Source: DYJK01 sp040755055
GTDB taxonomy: Bacteria; Bacteroidota; Ignavibacteria; Ignavibacteriales; Melioribacteraceae
Reading direction: 5' to 3'
Length of the DNA: 64,000 nucleotides
NCBI GenBank assembly: GCA_040755055.1
Contig: JBFMBS010000015.1
Location: forward strand, 36,021 to 100,020
The notes beneath the pieces are model-generated. The model was given only the letters and a program-made list of their open reading frames with translations. It was not told where the DNA came from and did not search any database. Below are positions 1-8,529 of the stretch, piece by piece. Position 1 is the stretch's first letter; each line of letters starts with the position of its first letter. The position numbers and the translations under genes were made by a program.

Positions 1-539
1 ACGTTCATAATCTCTTCTGCGGAACAATAATTGTTCTTTCTTACGATAGCCGCTTGACTCCTTTTTTGAAGGAACACTCTACCGAAACAATGGGACTTCA
101 CGACAATCCTTTGGGCGATGACCGCTTTTATAATAATATATTTGTACAACGCCCCGACCTGAGTAATTACAATGATGTTAAATTACCGGTTTTGATGGAG
201 GGCAATGTTTATCTTAAAGGCGCCGCTCCTTCTAAGTTTGAAAAGGAACCTCTTGTTAAGAATGATTTTGATCCGGCTATCAAGTTAGTTGAAAAGCAAG
301 ACGGTTTTTACCTTCAAATTAAATTTGATAAATCATTATTTGAAGAACGAAAGCGTAAACTTGTAACAACAGAGTTGCTGGGGAAGGCAGTAATTCCCAA
401 TGTTCTGTTTGAACAACCCGACGGCTCGCCGGTTAGTATAATTAGAGATTACTTTGGTAAGCCACGGAATGAAGCAAATCCAGCACCCGGACCTTTTGAG
501 AAACCGGGGGACGGGTTGATTTCACTGAAAGTTAGATGA
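1..539 (+). CDS. C-terminal part of a right-handed beta-helix type secreted protein (5' end off window)
   Basis: The reading frame is open from the window edge, so the real start lies to the left; a TTG at position 54 is only an internal codon. The visible piece is about 178 residues. The stretch HSTETMGLHDNPLGDDRFYN followed by NIF resembles the last turns of right-handed parallel beta-helix proteins that act on polysaccharides (GH141-like and related families). It is followed by a beta-rich C-terminal domain of about 110 residues. Catalytic residues would lie upstream and cannot be seen. I infer a secreted or periplasmic glycan-active protein; the family assignment rests on recognition of this short motif and is uncertain. 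Confidence 0.5.
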   Translation, partial: VHNLFCGTIIVLSYDSRLTPFLKEHSTETMGLHDNPLGDDRFYNNIFVQRPDLSNYNDVKLPVLMEGNVYLKGAAPSKFEKEPLVKNDFDPAIKLVEKQDGFYLQIKFDKSLFEERKRKLVTTELLGKAVIPNVLFEQPDGSPVSIIRDYFGKPRNEANPAPGPFEKPGDGLISLKVR

Positions 540-558
540 TCTCGGTAAGATTCAAAAT

Positions 559-617
559 GTAGAGACGCGCCACCCGTCAAGCCTCCGTCTTGCCGAGGCT
601 GATGGTGCGTCTCTACA
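559..617. repeat. Palindromic intergenic repeat (GTAGAGACG family)
   Basis: Arms TGTAGAGACGCGCCA (559-573) and TGGTGCGTCTCTACA (603-617) pair with one mismatch. The inside also carries CACCCGTCAAGCC and CTGATGG, resembling the core of the repeats at 23441 and 28708. It lies just downstream of the first gene and could also act as a terminator hairpin. Confidence 0.7.
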
Positions 618-622
618 ACTAA

Positions 623-757
623 TCATTTTTTAGAATAAGTATCGGCAATTTTTTCCAATGCTTTAACGATGCGGAACATCATATAAAAAAGAAAACCGAC
701 TCCGCCGATAATTAGTACGAAATATAAACCGGATAACAGTCCAATAATTGTAGGCAT
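623..757 (-). CDS. Small single-pass membrane protein (44 residues)
   Basis: A 44-codon frame starts at ATG 757-755 and ends with TGA at 623. A Shine-Dalgarno GGAG sits 7 bases upstream of the start. The protein begins MPTIIGLLSG and has one hydrophobic segment (roughly residues 3-30) followed by a basic, amphipathic tail ending in YSKK. It is alone on its strand here, between the beta-helix gene and mazF. No family is recognised. The good ribosome site and the clean membrane-anchor design are the reasons for calling it a real gene; its function is unknown. Confidence 0.6.
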   Translation of the reverse strand: MPTIIGLLSGLYFVLIIGGVGFLFYMMFRIVKALEKIADTYSKK

Positions 758-897
758 TTTTCACTCCGAGATGGTTTTGTGTTCGTTTGAATAAAGCAAC
801 TCATTGAAAGAACTTCTCTATTTCTCTTCTTTTGAAAACGGGAAAGAATTTTTTACCGTATTGACTTTTTACTTATTAAAGAGGTTAGATGTTGTCT

Positions 898-1239
898 TTA
901 CGGGTTTAACAAAGCATTTATTTTATTTAAAGTTTCTGTTAATGCTTCTTTGGGTAATTTACAAATGAATTCAGCTTTTCTTGTTTTCCAATCCAGATTC
1001 TTAATTTGATCTGATAAAATAACTCCACTGATTTCTAAATCATCTGGAATCTTTACTTCGAATGGATAACCTTTTACTTGATTTGTTATTGGGCAGAAGA
1101 TTGCCAAGTCAGTTTTTTCATTATATTCTTGAGGTGAAATAACTAAAGCCGGTCTTCTCCCCGATTGTTCGTGACCAGTTTGAGGATTAAAACTCAGCCA
1201 AACTATATCCCCTCTCTCAGGAATTTTTAATTTTACCAA
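898..1239 (-). CDS. mazF: MazF/PemK-family toxin (endoribonuclease)
   Basis: A 113-residue protein of normal MazF length. The N-terminal GDIVWLSFNPQTGHEQSGRR followed by PALVISP is the family signature; the GHEQ.GRRP loop carries the conserved Arg used in catalysis. Family knowledge: MazF cleaves single-stranded mRNA at short sequence motifs and is held inactive by MazE. The start codon overlaps the last seven bases of the upstream antitoxin gene, giving translational coupling in the usual antitoxin-first order. The cleavage sequence cannot be predicted from the protein alone. Confidence 0.93.
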   Translation of the reverse strand: MVKLKIPERGDIVWLSFNPQTGHEQSGRRPALVISPQEYNEKTDLAIFCPITNQVKGYPFEVKIPDDLEISGVILSDQIKNLDWKTRKAEFICKLPKEALTETLNKINALLNP

Positions 1240-1475
1240 TGTTCATTCCCAACTTGTTTTCCCCAGTCAATCTCACGGTGAAGGTTAGATTTATTTATTC
1301 CAGAAACTAATTCTTTTAATGAATATTTCTTTTCCTCGACCGGCTCAATCACAATTTTATTTTCTTCTAAAGTAAGATTGACATATTCATCTTCGCGAAT
1401 TTTAGATTGAAAGGCGAAAGCTTTGGGAATCCTTAATGCTAAACTATTGCCCCACTTTTGAATTTTAATACGCAT
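1233..1475 (-). CDS. mazE: MazE-family antitoxin
   Basis: An 80-residue AbrB/MazE-type protein. The N-terminal MRIKIQKWGNSLALRIPK is the swapped-hairpin DNA-binding fold of MazE, and the acidic C-terminal region (VEEKKYSLKELV to the end) would wrap the toxin. I place the start at ATG 1475, which has an AGAAAGG ribosome site seven bases upstream, rather than the TTG two codons earlier. It overlaps mazF by seven bases. Family knowledge: MazE neutralises MazF and, with it, represses their own promoter, which should lie in the gap upstream of 1475. Confidence 0.92.
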   Translation of the reverse strand: MRIKIQKWGNSLALRIPKAFAFQSKIREDEYVNLTLEENKIVIEPVEEKKYSLKELVSGINKSNLHREIDWGKQVGNEHW

Positions 1476-1481
1476 AATCAA

Positions 1482-1944
1482 ACCTTTCTAATGTTTCTAC
1501 AACAAAGATACACTTCCAAAGCTTATTTTTCAACGAACTTATACTGCATTGATCTATTCGAATGACAAGAGTAGGAAGAAATAAATGATTTGTCTTAGCG
1601 GAAGAAGAAATTATTAACGCCGTCTAAGATTTTTCTTCCGGCATGAAGTTATGAAGATCGGAAAAGTAGTCCTTCAAAAATTTGATAACAAATTAACTGA
1701 TGTTCGGTTTTTTGTCAAACAATTTCCAGCGCCCGGACCTTGAAGGTTTTGATTTGCCTTTTTAGATCATGCCAATAATTGTAAAGACGACTCGCCGAGT
1801 CGTCTCTACTTTTTGGTGATGGGAATAAGATTGGTTGTCTGCAAATTATTTTCCGGAAAGGGACAAGACCCATCCTATACCAACATTTAAAAACACTTTC
1901 CTTATATTACACGTCAAAATATGCACACATATTTGAGGAAATAG
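1482..1944. other. 463-base intergenic region between divergent mazEF and the ABC exporter
   Basis: No convincing gene was found. The region must contain the promoters for mazE (leftward) and the ABC operon (rightward). It holds an imperfect inverted repeat near 1599-1641 (CGGAAGAA against TTCTTCCG) and the strong palindrome at 1781-1809. The rest looks like non-coding DNA. Confidence 0.6.
1781..1809. repeat. Near-perfect hairpin repeat (GTAGAGACG family)
   Basis: GTAAAGACGACTCG and CGAGTCGTCTCTAC form 14-base arms around a single C, with one mismatch, followed by TTTTT on the plus strand. It shares the GTAGAGACG end with the repeat at 559-617. It is a REP-like element that could terminate transcription. 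Confidence 0.75.
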
Positions 1945-2871
1945 ATGCATGCACTCGAAGTAAAAAATCTCACCAAACAATTCAATACTTTACGCGCCGT
2001 AGATAAAGCTTCGTTCGAAGTCCCGGAGGGTTCTATCTTCGGACTCATCGGTCGTAACGGTGCCGGCAAAACCACAACTATCAGGATGATGATGGGAATT
2101 TATCTTCCCGACGAAGGCGAGGTCAATTTACGCGGCGTTAAAGTTGGACAAGAATTCAAAAACAAAGTCGGTTACCTACCGGAAGAACGGGGTCTCTATA
2201 AAAAAATGAAAGTGCTCGAAACACTCCTCTACTTTGCGGAGATCAAAGGTAAAAGCGGAAGGGATGTTCACAAAAAAGCAGAAGAATATTTAAAACGGTT
2301 TGAACTTTACGACAGACGTTTATCTAAAGTTGAAGATCTCTCAAAAGGAAACCAACAGAAGCTACAATTCATTGCAACCATTCTTCACGATCCTGAATTT
2401 ATAATTCTTGACGAACCATTCTCCGGTCTTGATCCGTTAAATACAAATCTCTTAAAGGATATTATCCTCGAAATGAAAGAACGCGGTAAGGTAATAATCT
2501 TTTCAACACATTTGATGGACTTTGCCGAAAAGTTATGTGATCACCTTGCAATGATTGACCACGGGAAAATTATTTTGAAAGGATCGCTTAAGGAAATAAA
2601 AGCTAAGTATGCACAGAAGAATGTAAGTTTAACTTACGATGGGGACATTTCGTTTTTAAAAGGTCACCCGATAGTTGAGAAGATAGAAAACTTCGGCAAC
2701 ACGACCGGAATTAGGTTAAAAGAATCGAACCAGACACAGCAATTATTAAAATTGCTGGTTGATAGAAACGTAACAGTAAAGAAATTTGATGCGAACGATA
2801 TTTCGTTACAAGAGATATTTATTGAACTCGCCGGGACCGACGGCATGAATACGGAGGTGCGCAATGCTTAA
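1945..2871 (+). CDS. ABC exporter ATP-binding subunit (NatA-like)
   Basis: A 308-residue ATPase of the ABC-2 export class. Visible motifs are the Walker A GRNGAGKTT (about residues 37-45), the signature LSKGNQQK, the Walker B FIILDEPFSGLDP and the switch histidine in FSTHLMD. Residues after about 225 form the accessory C-terminal domain common in NatA/CcmA/BcrA-type subunits. It overlaps the next gene, the membrane permease, by eight bases, so the two are made together. Family knowledge: such pairs export sodium, drugs, lipids or peptides; nothing here fixes the substrate. Confidence 0.93.
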   Translation: MHALEVKNLTKQFNTLRAVDKASFEVPEGSIFGLIGRNGAGKTTTIRMMMGIYLPDEGEVNLRGVKVGQEFKNKVGYLPEERGLYKKMKVLETLLYFAEIKGKSGRDVHKKAEEYLKRFELYDRRLSKVEDLSKGNQQKLQFIATILHDPEFIILDEPFSGLDPLNTNLLKDIILEMKERGKVIIFSTHLMDFAEKLCDHLAMIDHGKIILKGSLKEIKAKYAQKNVSLTYDGDISFLKGHPIVEKIENFGNTTGIRLKESNQTQQLLKLLVDRNVTVKKFDANDISLQEIFIELAGTDGMNTEVRNA

Positions 2872-4126
2872 TAATAGGGTTATTGCTTTAATAAAAAGAG
2901 AGCTCCGCGAAAAACTTCTTTCGAAAACATTCATTTTTATGACTATACTTTTCCCGGCGTTAATGTTCGGGATGATTGGAATACAAGTTTTGCTTCGAAC
3001 GGACGAAGGTAACTCAAAAATAGAGTTGATCACAGAAGCGGAAAAACTTACAAATGCATTTCAGGATGAATTGCTCTCGTCGGATTTGATCAAAGACGGA
3101 AAATTTGCTTTTACTTTTTATACTATGAACAGAGACGAACTGAAAGATTTCCTGAATCAAAAGAAACAAGAATTATTGGATGGAAAAATTACCGGGGTAG
3201 TGTACGTTCCGGAATCCGCATTGAAAGATAAACGTGTTGAATATTATTCTAAAACACCGACAAATATTTCCCTCACGCGGCGGCTCGATGCTTCTATCAA
3301 CAAAGTTTTGATAGATAGTTATTTCAGCAACCGCGCATTATCGCAAGAGGAGCTGGAGTTTGCAAGGAGAGGAATTGATTTCTCAGGATTCAAAATTTCG
3401 AAAGAAGAAAGTATTGAAGAACAAGGAAGCGGCAATCTTGTTATCTCTTACATATTTACATTCTTGCTTTATATAAGTTTGTTGATGACCGGGCAGATAA
3501 TGCTGCAATCGGTAATTGAAGAGAAAAGCAATAGGATAGTTGAAATTATTTTATCATCGGTTAGTGCAAAAGAATTAATGACCGGGAAAATTATCGGCTC
3601 GGCGATTACTGCTTTAATACAAATGGCGATTTGGCTTTCTCCAATTATGCTGGTTGTATCAGGATCGTGGATTGTTCTTCCGGCGGAACTCGCATTCAGC
3701 ATAACCATAAATCACATTTTATATTTACTTGTAAACTTTGCGTTAGGACTGATATTATTTCTCAGTTTATTTGCTATGATGGGTTCTATATTCGATAATC
3801 CCCAGGATGCACAATCAGGAATGTGGCCGGTAATGCTGCTTATTATTATTCCGTTTTTAATGGCAATATCGATGACTGAAAATCCCAACAGTCCGATAAA
3901 TAATGTTGCATCGCTCCTTCCGTTTTTTTCTATAATGATTATGCCGGTAAAGATGACCGTTGTTGATGTTCCGGCTTGGCAGCTTATTTTATGTCTGGTT
4001 ATAAATACGCTTACAATATTTGCAATCTTTCCGCTTGCCGGGAAAATTTATCGTGTTGGAATTTTACGCACCGGCAAAAAACCAAAATGGTCGGAAGTTG
4101 TTAAATGGGTAAAGTACAAATTCTGA
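2864..4126 (+). CDS. ABC-2 type transporter permease (NatB-like)
   Basis: A 420-residue membrane protein with the NatB/ABC2_membrane_3 layout: one N-terminal membrane segment (about residues 24-46), a large extracytoplasmic domain (about 47-190), then five or six membrane segments to residue about 400. The cytoplasmic coupling region includes EEKSNRIVEIILSSVSAKEL, a typical sequence of this family. It is coupled by an eight-base overlap to the ATPase gene. The final codons and stop (AAATTCTGA) run into the copy of an intergenic repeat beginning at 4121, so that repeat sets the protein's C-terminus. Confidence 0.92.
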   Translation: MLNNRVIALIKRELREKLLSKTFIFMTILFPALMFGMIGIQVLLRTDEGNSKIELITEAEKLTNAFQDELLSSDLIKDGKFAFTFYTMNRDELKDFLNQKKQELLDGKITGVVYVPESALKDKRVEYYSKTPTNISLTRRLDASINKVLIDSYFSNRALSQEELEFARRGIDFSGFKISKEESIEEQGSGNLVISYIFTFLLYISLLMTGQIMLQSVIEEKSNRIVEIILSSVSAKELMTGKIIGSAITALIQMAIWLSPIMLVVSGSWIVLPAELAFSITINHILYLLVNFALGLILFLSLFAMMGSIFDNPQDAQSGMWPVMLLIIIPFLMAISMTENPNSPINNVASLLPFFSIMIMPVKMTVVDVPAWQLILCLVINTLTIFAIFPLAGKIYRVGILRTGKKPKWSEVVKWVKYKF

Positions 4127-4238
4127 GCGAAGCGAAGAATCCCTAACAACTCGTATTTGCAAATTTAGTTTTTGGATGCTTGTGAACATTTCTTACGTTA
4201 AGTGTTAGGAGATTCCTCGTCGCTTCGCTCCTCAGAAT
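4121..4238. repeat. Inverted pair of GAGCGAAGCGAAGAATC repeats
   Basis: TTCTGAGCGAAGCGAAGAAT (4121-4140) and its near reverse complement (about 4210-4237) face each other around a 70-base spacer and could form a large hairpin after the ABC operon. A single copy of the same unit is at 61334-61354. Confidence 0.65.
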
Positions 4239-4247
4239 GGAAAGAGA

Positions 4248-4565
4248 ATGGAAAGCAATCTTTTCACTGCATTGATTCAAAAACTTTCTAAAGATTTTGC
4301 ATTGGAAAGTAATCAGCTGCCGGTTCAAACCGATATGGAAGCAATACGTCAACACCTAACCGAGCGTATAAGGGAAATGATGGTGCGTAATTATGAAAGG
4401 TTTCTTAACAGTATGTATAGAATCGATGTTAGCGAAACGAAAGTCAGTCAAATACTTCGCTCCAAAGATAAACTAAGCATTCCGGGACAGCTTGCCGATC
4501 TTATAATAGAAAGGCAATTGCAAAGAATTAAAACACAGATGTTGTATAAAGAGGGAAAACTTTAA
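4248..4565 (+). CDS. Hypothetical cytoplasmic protein, 105 residues
   Basis: A short, charged, mostly helical protein (MESNLFTALIQKLSK...) with no signal peptide and no membrane segment. A GGAAAGAG ribosome site lies just before the ATG. It sits between the ABC permease and the O-methyltransferase on the same strand, with a 37-base gap to the latter, so it may belong to either unit. I do not recognise a family. Coding is supported by length, codon pattern and position; a role is not suggested. Confidence 0.6.
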   Translation: MESNLFTALIQKLSKDFALESNQLPVQTDMEAIRQHLTERIREMMVRNYERFLNSMYRIDVSETKVSQILRSKDKLSIPGQLADLIIERQLQRIKTQMLYKEGKL

Positions 4566-4602
4566 TCTGCTTTCCCTAATTTTATTTTAACAAAAATTTA
4601 GA

Positions 4603-5601
4603 ATGACCATGCCTGACGACGGAATATTTACATCCGAACAAATAAGATTACTCGCAAATTCATTTCAGCAAAGCCGTGTACTTTTAACCGCAGTTGAGCT
4701 TGATCTTTTTACTCTTCTTGATAAACAACTAACACCATCATCAGAAATTGCTAAGAAACTAGGAACGGATGAAAAGGCAACAGATCGATTAATGAATGCA
4801 CTCACGGCTCTCGGGTTCGTGCGCAAAGTTCACGGAAAGTTTTACAACACGGAAGCGGCTTCGCAATACCTTGTTAGAGGTAAGCCCGAATATATGGGCG
4901 GGCTTCATCACGCGAATAATTTGTGGAATTCATGGAGTAACCTGACCGAAGCGGTGCGGAAAGGGTACTCGGCTTATGAGGACTCTAATTTCAGAGGCGA
5001 AAACTGGCTGGAATCTTTTATTGCTGCTATGCATTATCGTGCAGAACGGGAAGCGAAAATAATTTCTTTGATGCTTGATCTTTCCAATGTAAAAAGAATG
5101 CTCGATATCGGCGGCGGCTCCGGTGCTTTTAGTTATGAATTGATACGAAAGCAGCCGGATCTTCATGCCGTGATATTCGATCTTGAAGATGTTATTCCGT
5201 TAACAAAAAAATATGCCGGGCAGAGCGGGGTGGAAAAAAATATTTCTTATATTGCCGGTGATTACCTTATAAACGATTTCGGAAACGGGTACGACCTTGT
5301 ACTTCTTTCAGCAATTGTTCACATTAACAGCTACGATCAGAACAAAGAGTTAGTTAAAAAATGTGCTGATGCTTGTAACACAAAAGGACAGATCATTATC
5401 AAAGATTTTATTATGAATGAGGACCGTACGGCGCCGGCTGGCGGTGCTCTATTTGCATTGAATATGCTTGTTGCTACAGAATACGGCGACACATACACAG
5501 AACAAGAGATGAAAGAATGGTTCGCAAATGCCGGGATTAAAAATATCCAGAGAAAGAATACAAGCTTTGGTTCTAATTTGTTAATAGGGATAAAAGATTA
5601 A
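4603..5601 (+). CDS. SAM-dependent O-methyltransferase, acetylserotonin-OMT-like
   Basis: A 332-residue protein with the two-domain design of the Methyltransf_2 family. Residues about 15-90 form the winged-helix dimerisation domain (EIAKKLGTDEKATDRLMNAL). The catalytic Rossmann domain starts with the SAM-binding loop LDIGGGSG (about 167-174) and the acidic end of strand 2 (IFDLEDV). Family knowledge: these enzymes methylate hydroxyl groups of small aromatic or polyketide-like molecules, but many bacterial members are uncharacterised. It lies two bases before the next lipoprotein gene, so they are co-transcribed. Confidence 0.85.
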   Translation: MTMPDDGIFTSEQIRLLANSFQQSRVLLTAVELDLFTLLDKQLTPSSEIAKKLGTDEKATDRLMNALTALGFVRKVHGKFYNTEAASQYLVRGKPEYMGGLHHANNLWNSWSNLTEAVRKGYSAYEDSNFRGENWLESFIAAMHYRAEREAKIISLMLDLSNVKRMLDIGGGSGAFSYELIRKQPDLHAVIFDLEDVIPLTKKYAGQSGVEKNISYIAGDYLINDFGNGYDLVLLSAIVHINSYDQNKELVKKCADACNTKGQIIIKDFIMNEDRTAPAGGALFALNMLVATEYGDTYTEQEMKEWFANAGIKNIQRKNTSFGSNLLIGIKD

Positions 5602-5603
5602 AA

Positions 5604-6455
5604 ATGAAAATAATCGGAAAAATATGTTTAGTACTGCTGACATTTGTTCTTGTTTCATGCAGCAGCAAAAAAGATATAGATGAAGTACTAAACGGTAATT
5701 ACAATGTTGTAATTATACCTGATTCACTTAGCCACAATGCGGCGGAATTAAATTCCAACCACCGAAAAGAAATTTTGGTGCTGATGTTCAATAATTTTGA
5801 AGAAGATGATATTAAAGATTATTTCGGCTTAAACGATAAACAATACGACGAGATAATAAATAAACTTTTCAGCGATGGGTTAATAAAAAAGAACGAAGAA
5901 GGAAAGTTTATACCGGCATGTATGATAATTGATAATGAATACCGTAATCTGGTAATTAAAGATTTTTCTGCCATGAGTAAAAACTTTGCGGAAATTGTGA
6001 TTGATAGGAGTTCAAAAATAAAGGATACTTACGCAAAGATAGTATCTTTTAAAAATGTTCCGTTCGAAAAAATGTCGGATTTCATTTTCTATGAAGTAAT
6101 GCTTAATAAATGGCAGTTAAAAAACATTGAGGAAAAATTTATTAAAGGAGAACCGCCAAGAAGAGGCGAAAGCAGATATTATATTGCACTCCAAGAGAAA
6201 GATTGGCTTACAAACAATTCAATGGCTCCGCAGATAAACAGTGAAGATGATAAAAAGTTGTTTGAAATGACCGGACTCGTTACGGATGATCTGTTAAACC
6301 AGTTGGAGTATAACCGTCCCTTGTTGGTTAAAAGTTTTTTAAACTCGGTTTATAAGGACCAAATTAGTTTCCGTGAATGGTTTGTTTGGGTTTATCAATT
6401 TATAACCGTCGAAACAAAGAGCATTCTACTACAGAGAAGTTATATTAAGCAATAA
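5604..6455 (+). CDS. Hypothetical lipoprotein, 283 residues
   Basis: The N-terminus is a hydrophobic signal followed by the lipobox LVSC (Cys 19) and SSKKD, so the protein should be lipid-anchored in the inner or outer membrane. The mature part is hydrophilic with a mix of helices; there are no recognisable catalytic motifs. It follows the O-methyltransferase by two bases. The stretch EILVLMFNNFEEDDIKDYFG followed by LNDKQYDEIINKL looks like a winged-helix or other small helical domain, but I cannot name a family. Confidence 0.7.
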   Translation: MKIIGKICLVLLTFVLVSCSSKKDIDEVLNGNYNVVIIPDSLSHNAAELNSNHRKEILVLMFNNFEEDDIKDYFGLNDKQYDEIINKLFSDGLIKKNEEGKFIPACMIIDNEYRNLVIKDFSAMSKNFAEIVIDRSSKIKDTYAKIVSFKNVPFEKMSDFIFYEVMLNKWQLKNIEEKFIKGEPPRRGESRYYIALQEKDWLTNNSMAPQINSEDDKKLFEMTGLVTDDLLNQLEYNRPLLVKSFLNSVYKDQISFREWFVWVYQFITVETKSILLQRSYIKQ

Positions 6456-6660
6456 CTCTTTCTCCCGAATTCTGAAGCAATTCTGTAGAAACACGATTAA
6501 AAATATCGAAAATTAATTTCTTGGGATTAAATATTTTTTTACATTTGCACAAAGATTCATCCTCGTGAAAAGAACCGGTAACGGTTTTTATATATAGACT
6601 CATTTTTTCAGAATTTACCGCAGCTTGAATATTATATCATAAAATAAATGAGGATGAAGT

Positions 6661-7872
6661 ATGCCCGAAAAAATTATTGATCACCGAAAACTTTACCGGC
6701 TGCCATGGACTCTGCCGGATAATGCGATTTCATGGCTCGAACCGACCGCAATGTGTAATCTTTCATGCGACGGCTGTTACCGTGAGAACGAAAAAAATTC
6801 CCATAAGACTCTTGAAGAAATTAAACACGAGCTTGATATATTTCAGCAGAAACGAAATTCCGATTGCATCTCTGTTGCCGGCGGCGATCCACTGCTTCAT
6901 CCGCAGATTGTTGATATCGTCGCAGATATTAAATCGCGCGGACTAAAACCAATACTTAACACAAACGGTTCGGCGCTGAATCCTAAGTTTTTGCAAGAGT
7001 TAAAAAAAGCCGGGGTGTTTGGATTCACTTTTCATGTGGATAGCAAACAAGGGCGCGGCGGTGAGTGGAAAGGCAAGAATGAAATTGAATTAAATGAGCT
7101 GCGCTATCATTATGCACGTACGCTTGCAGATGCCGGCGGAATAGCGTGTTCGTTCAACTCAACAGTTTACGAGGACACAATTCAATATGCACCGGCTATG
7201 ATTGATTGGGCACATAAAAATATCGATATAGTTAATACAATGGTTTTCATCTGCTTCCGTTACATCGTTCCTTCAATGCCATTTGATTGGTATGCCGGCG
7301 GTAAAAAGGTTGACTGGCAGACGATTGCATATCACACCGATAAAGATAGAAGAGTGGATATTCTTTCAACAGATGTATTAAAAGTTGTGAAAGAGAAATT
7401 TCCGGATTTCACGCCGGCAGCATATTTAAACGGAACCGAAAAAGTTGATTCGTTTAAATGGCTGTTAGCTGAAAGAGTCGGGACAAAAAATAAATTGTAC
7501 GGTTACCTCGGATCAAAATTCCTGGAACTCGTGATGATTACAAATCATTTTTTCAACGGAACGTATCTTTCTTATGCTTCACCCAAAACTTCTAAAATGG
7601 GAAGGTCTGCAATGCTTCTGCTCTGGCCCTTTGATAAAGGTTTGAGAAAAGCTGCCGGTAATATGTTGAAAAACCCGTTAAGAATTTTTAAGAAGGCACA
7701 TCTGCAGACAATCATGTTTATTCAGCCGGTAGATTTTATGGAAGACGGAAGACAAAGCATGTGCGACGGGTGTCCCGATATAACGGTTTGGAACGATGAT
7801 CTTGTATGGTCTTGCCGGCTCGAAGAACACAAACAATTTGGAATGTTTTTGAGATCGGTACAAAAAGATTAA
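6661..7872 (+). CDS. Radical SAM protein with extra C-terminal cysteines
   Basis: A 403-residue radical SAM enzyme. The 4Fe-4S/SAM motif CNLSCDGC (Cys 32, 36, 39, C-x3-C-x2-C) is followed by the GG motif in VAGGDPLLHP, as in the MoaA/PqqE branch. Near the C-terminus the cysteines in MCDGCPD and VWSCRLEE could bind an auxiliary cluster. The start ATG follows a 205-base gap, so it has its own promoter. Family knowledge: the class does radical chemistry on peptides, cofactors or lipids; no substrate peptide gene is seen nearby, so the reaction is unknown. Confidence 0.88.
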   Translation: MPEKIIDHRKLYRLPWTLPDNAISWLEPTAMCNLSCDGCYRENEKNSHKTLEEIKHELDIFQQKRNSDCISVAGGDPLLHPQIVDIVADIKSRGLKPILNTNGSALNPKFLQELKKAGVFGFTFHVDSKQGRGGEWKGKNEIELNELRYHYARTLADAGGIACSFNSTVYEDTIQYAPAMIDWAHKNIDIVNTMVFICFRYIVPSMPFDWYAGGKKVDWQTIAYHTDKDRRVDILSTDVLKVVKEKFPDFTPAAYLNGTEKVDSFKWLLAERVGTKNKLYGYLGSKFLELVMITNHFFNGTYLSYASPKTSKMGRSAMLLLWPFDKGLRKAAGNMLKNPLRIFKKAHLQTIMFIQPVDFMEDGRQSMCDGCPDITVWNDDLVWSCRLEEHKQFGMFLRSVQKD

Positions 7873-7915
7873 TTTTTTTTGTAGGGCAAGTCGCTGATGC
7901 ACCGAATAATTAAAA

Positions 7916-7936
7916 GCGCAGATTAAAAATCTGCGC
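7916..7936. terminator. Hairpin between convergent genes (GCGCAGATT repeat)
   Basis: GCGCAGATT and AATCTGCGC are perfect nine-base arms around AAA. It lies between the convergent radical SAM and GNAT genes and can stop transcription from both sides. The sequence is also typical of dispersed intergenic repeats. Confidence 0.7.
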
Positions 7937-7943
7937 CACATTT

Positions 7944-8516
7944 TTATAAGTAGTATCTCATAATCGGTCGTGTAGGAGAGCGGCGGGCCACCTCTTCAAA
8001 CCCGGCTTTGCGGAATGCTGATGCAAACCCGGTCCAAGCGAATGCAGAGGGCATGTTGCTGTTTTTCGGTTCAACCGGGTAACCCTCAACAATTTTTCCT
8101 TTCTTCTTTTTTACGTACTTAACGACCTCTTTTAATATTTCCGGCGTGAATCCTTTTTTTCTGTAAGAAGGGCTCATGTAGAAGCATACAATCGACCAAA
8201 CTTTTTGTTCATCAACCCTTTTTAGTATGCGCGAATTATCCAATACCGGGAAATCTTCACGCGGTGCGACCGAACACCAGCCAATGATTTCTTTATCGTA
8301 GTAAACCAGCAAACCGGGTACAACTCCATCATTGACAATTTTTTTAATTTTCTTTTTGTTGCCAACGCCTTTGCTCTTGTTGTATTCGGATCTTTTAAGT
8401 CGCCACCACATGCACCAGCATCCTCCGCACGCTCCTTTTGTACCGAAAAGATTTTCAAAATCTTTCCAATTTTTCTTTGTCAGCGGAAAAATTTTAAGAT
8501 CAGTTTTACTTTCCAT
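7944..8516 (-). CDS. GNAT family acetyltransferase
   Basis: A 190-residue acetyltransferase-fold protein. The N-terminal cysteine- and tryptophan-rich segment GACGGCWCMWWRLKR marks a known bacterial subfamily. The acetyl-CoA region is VWSIVCFYMSPSYRKKGFTP, with the R/Q-x-x-G-x-G/A loop present only in a weak form (YRKKGF). The substrate is unknown. It follows the histidine kinase gene by 13 bases on the same strand and is probably the last gene of the amylase-kinase operon. Confidence 0.8.
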   Translation of the reverse strand: MESKTDLKIFPLTKKNWKDFENLFGTKGACGGCWCMWWRLKRSEYNKSKGVGNKKKIKKIVNDGVVPGLLVYYDKEIIGWCSVAPREDFPVLDNSRILKRVDEQKVWSIVCFYMSPSYRKKGFTPEILKEVVKYVKKKKGKIVEGYPVEPKNSNMPSAFAWTGFASAFRKAGFEEVARRSPTRPIMRYYL

Positions 8517-8529
8517 CGGGCATAGAATT

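Noticed and set aside
1700..1755. Short frame reading NNFQRPDLEGFDLPF, similar to NNIFVQRPDL in the first gene
   Set aside because: Only about ten residues match and there is no further homology on either side, so a decayed paralogue cannot be supported.
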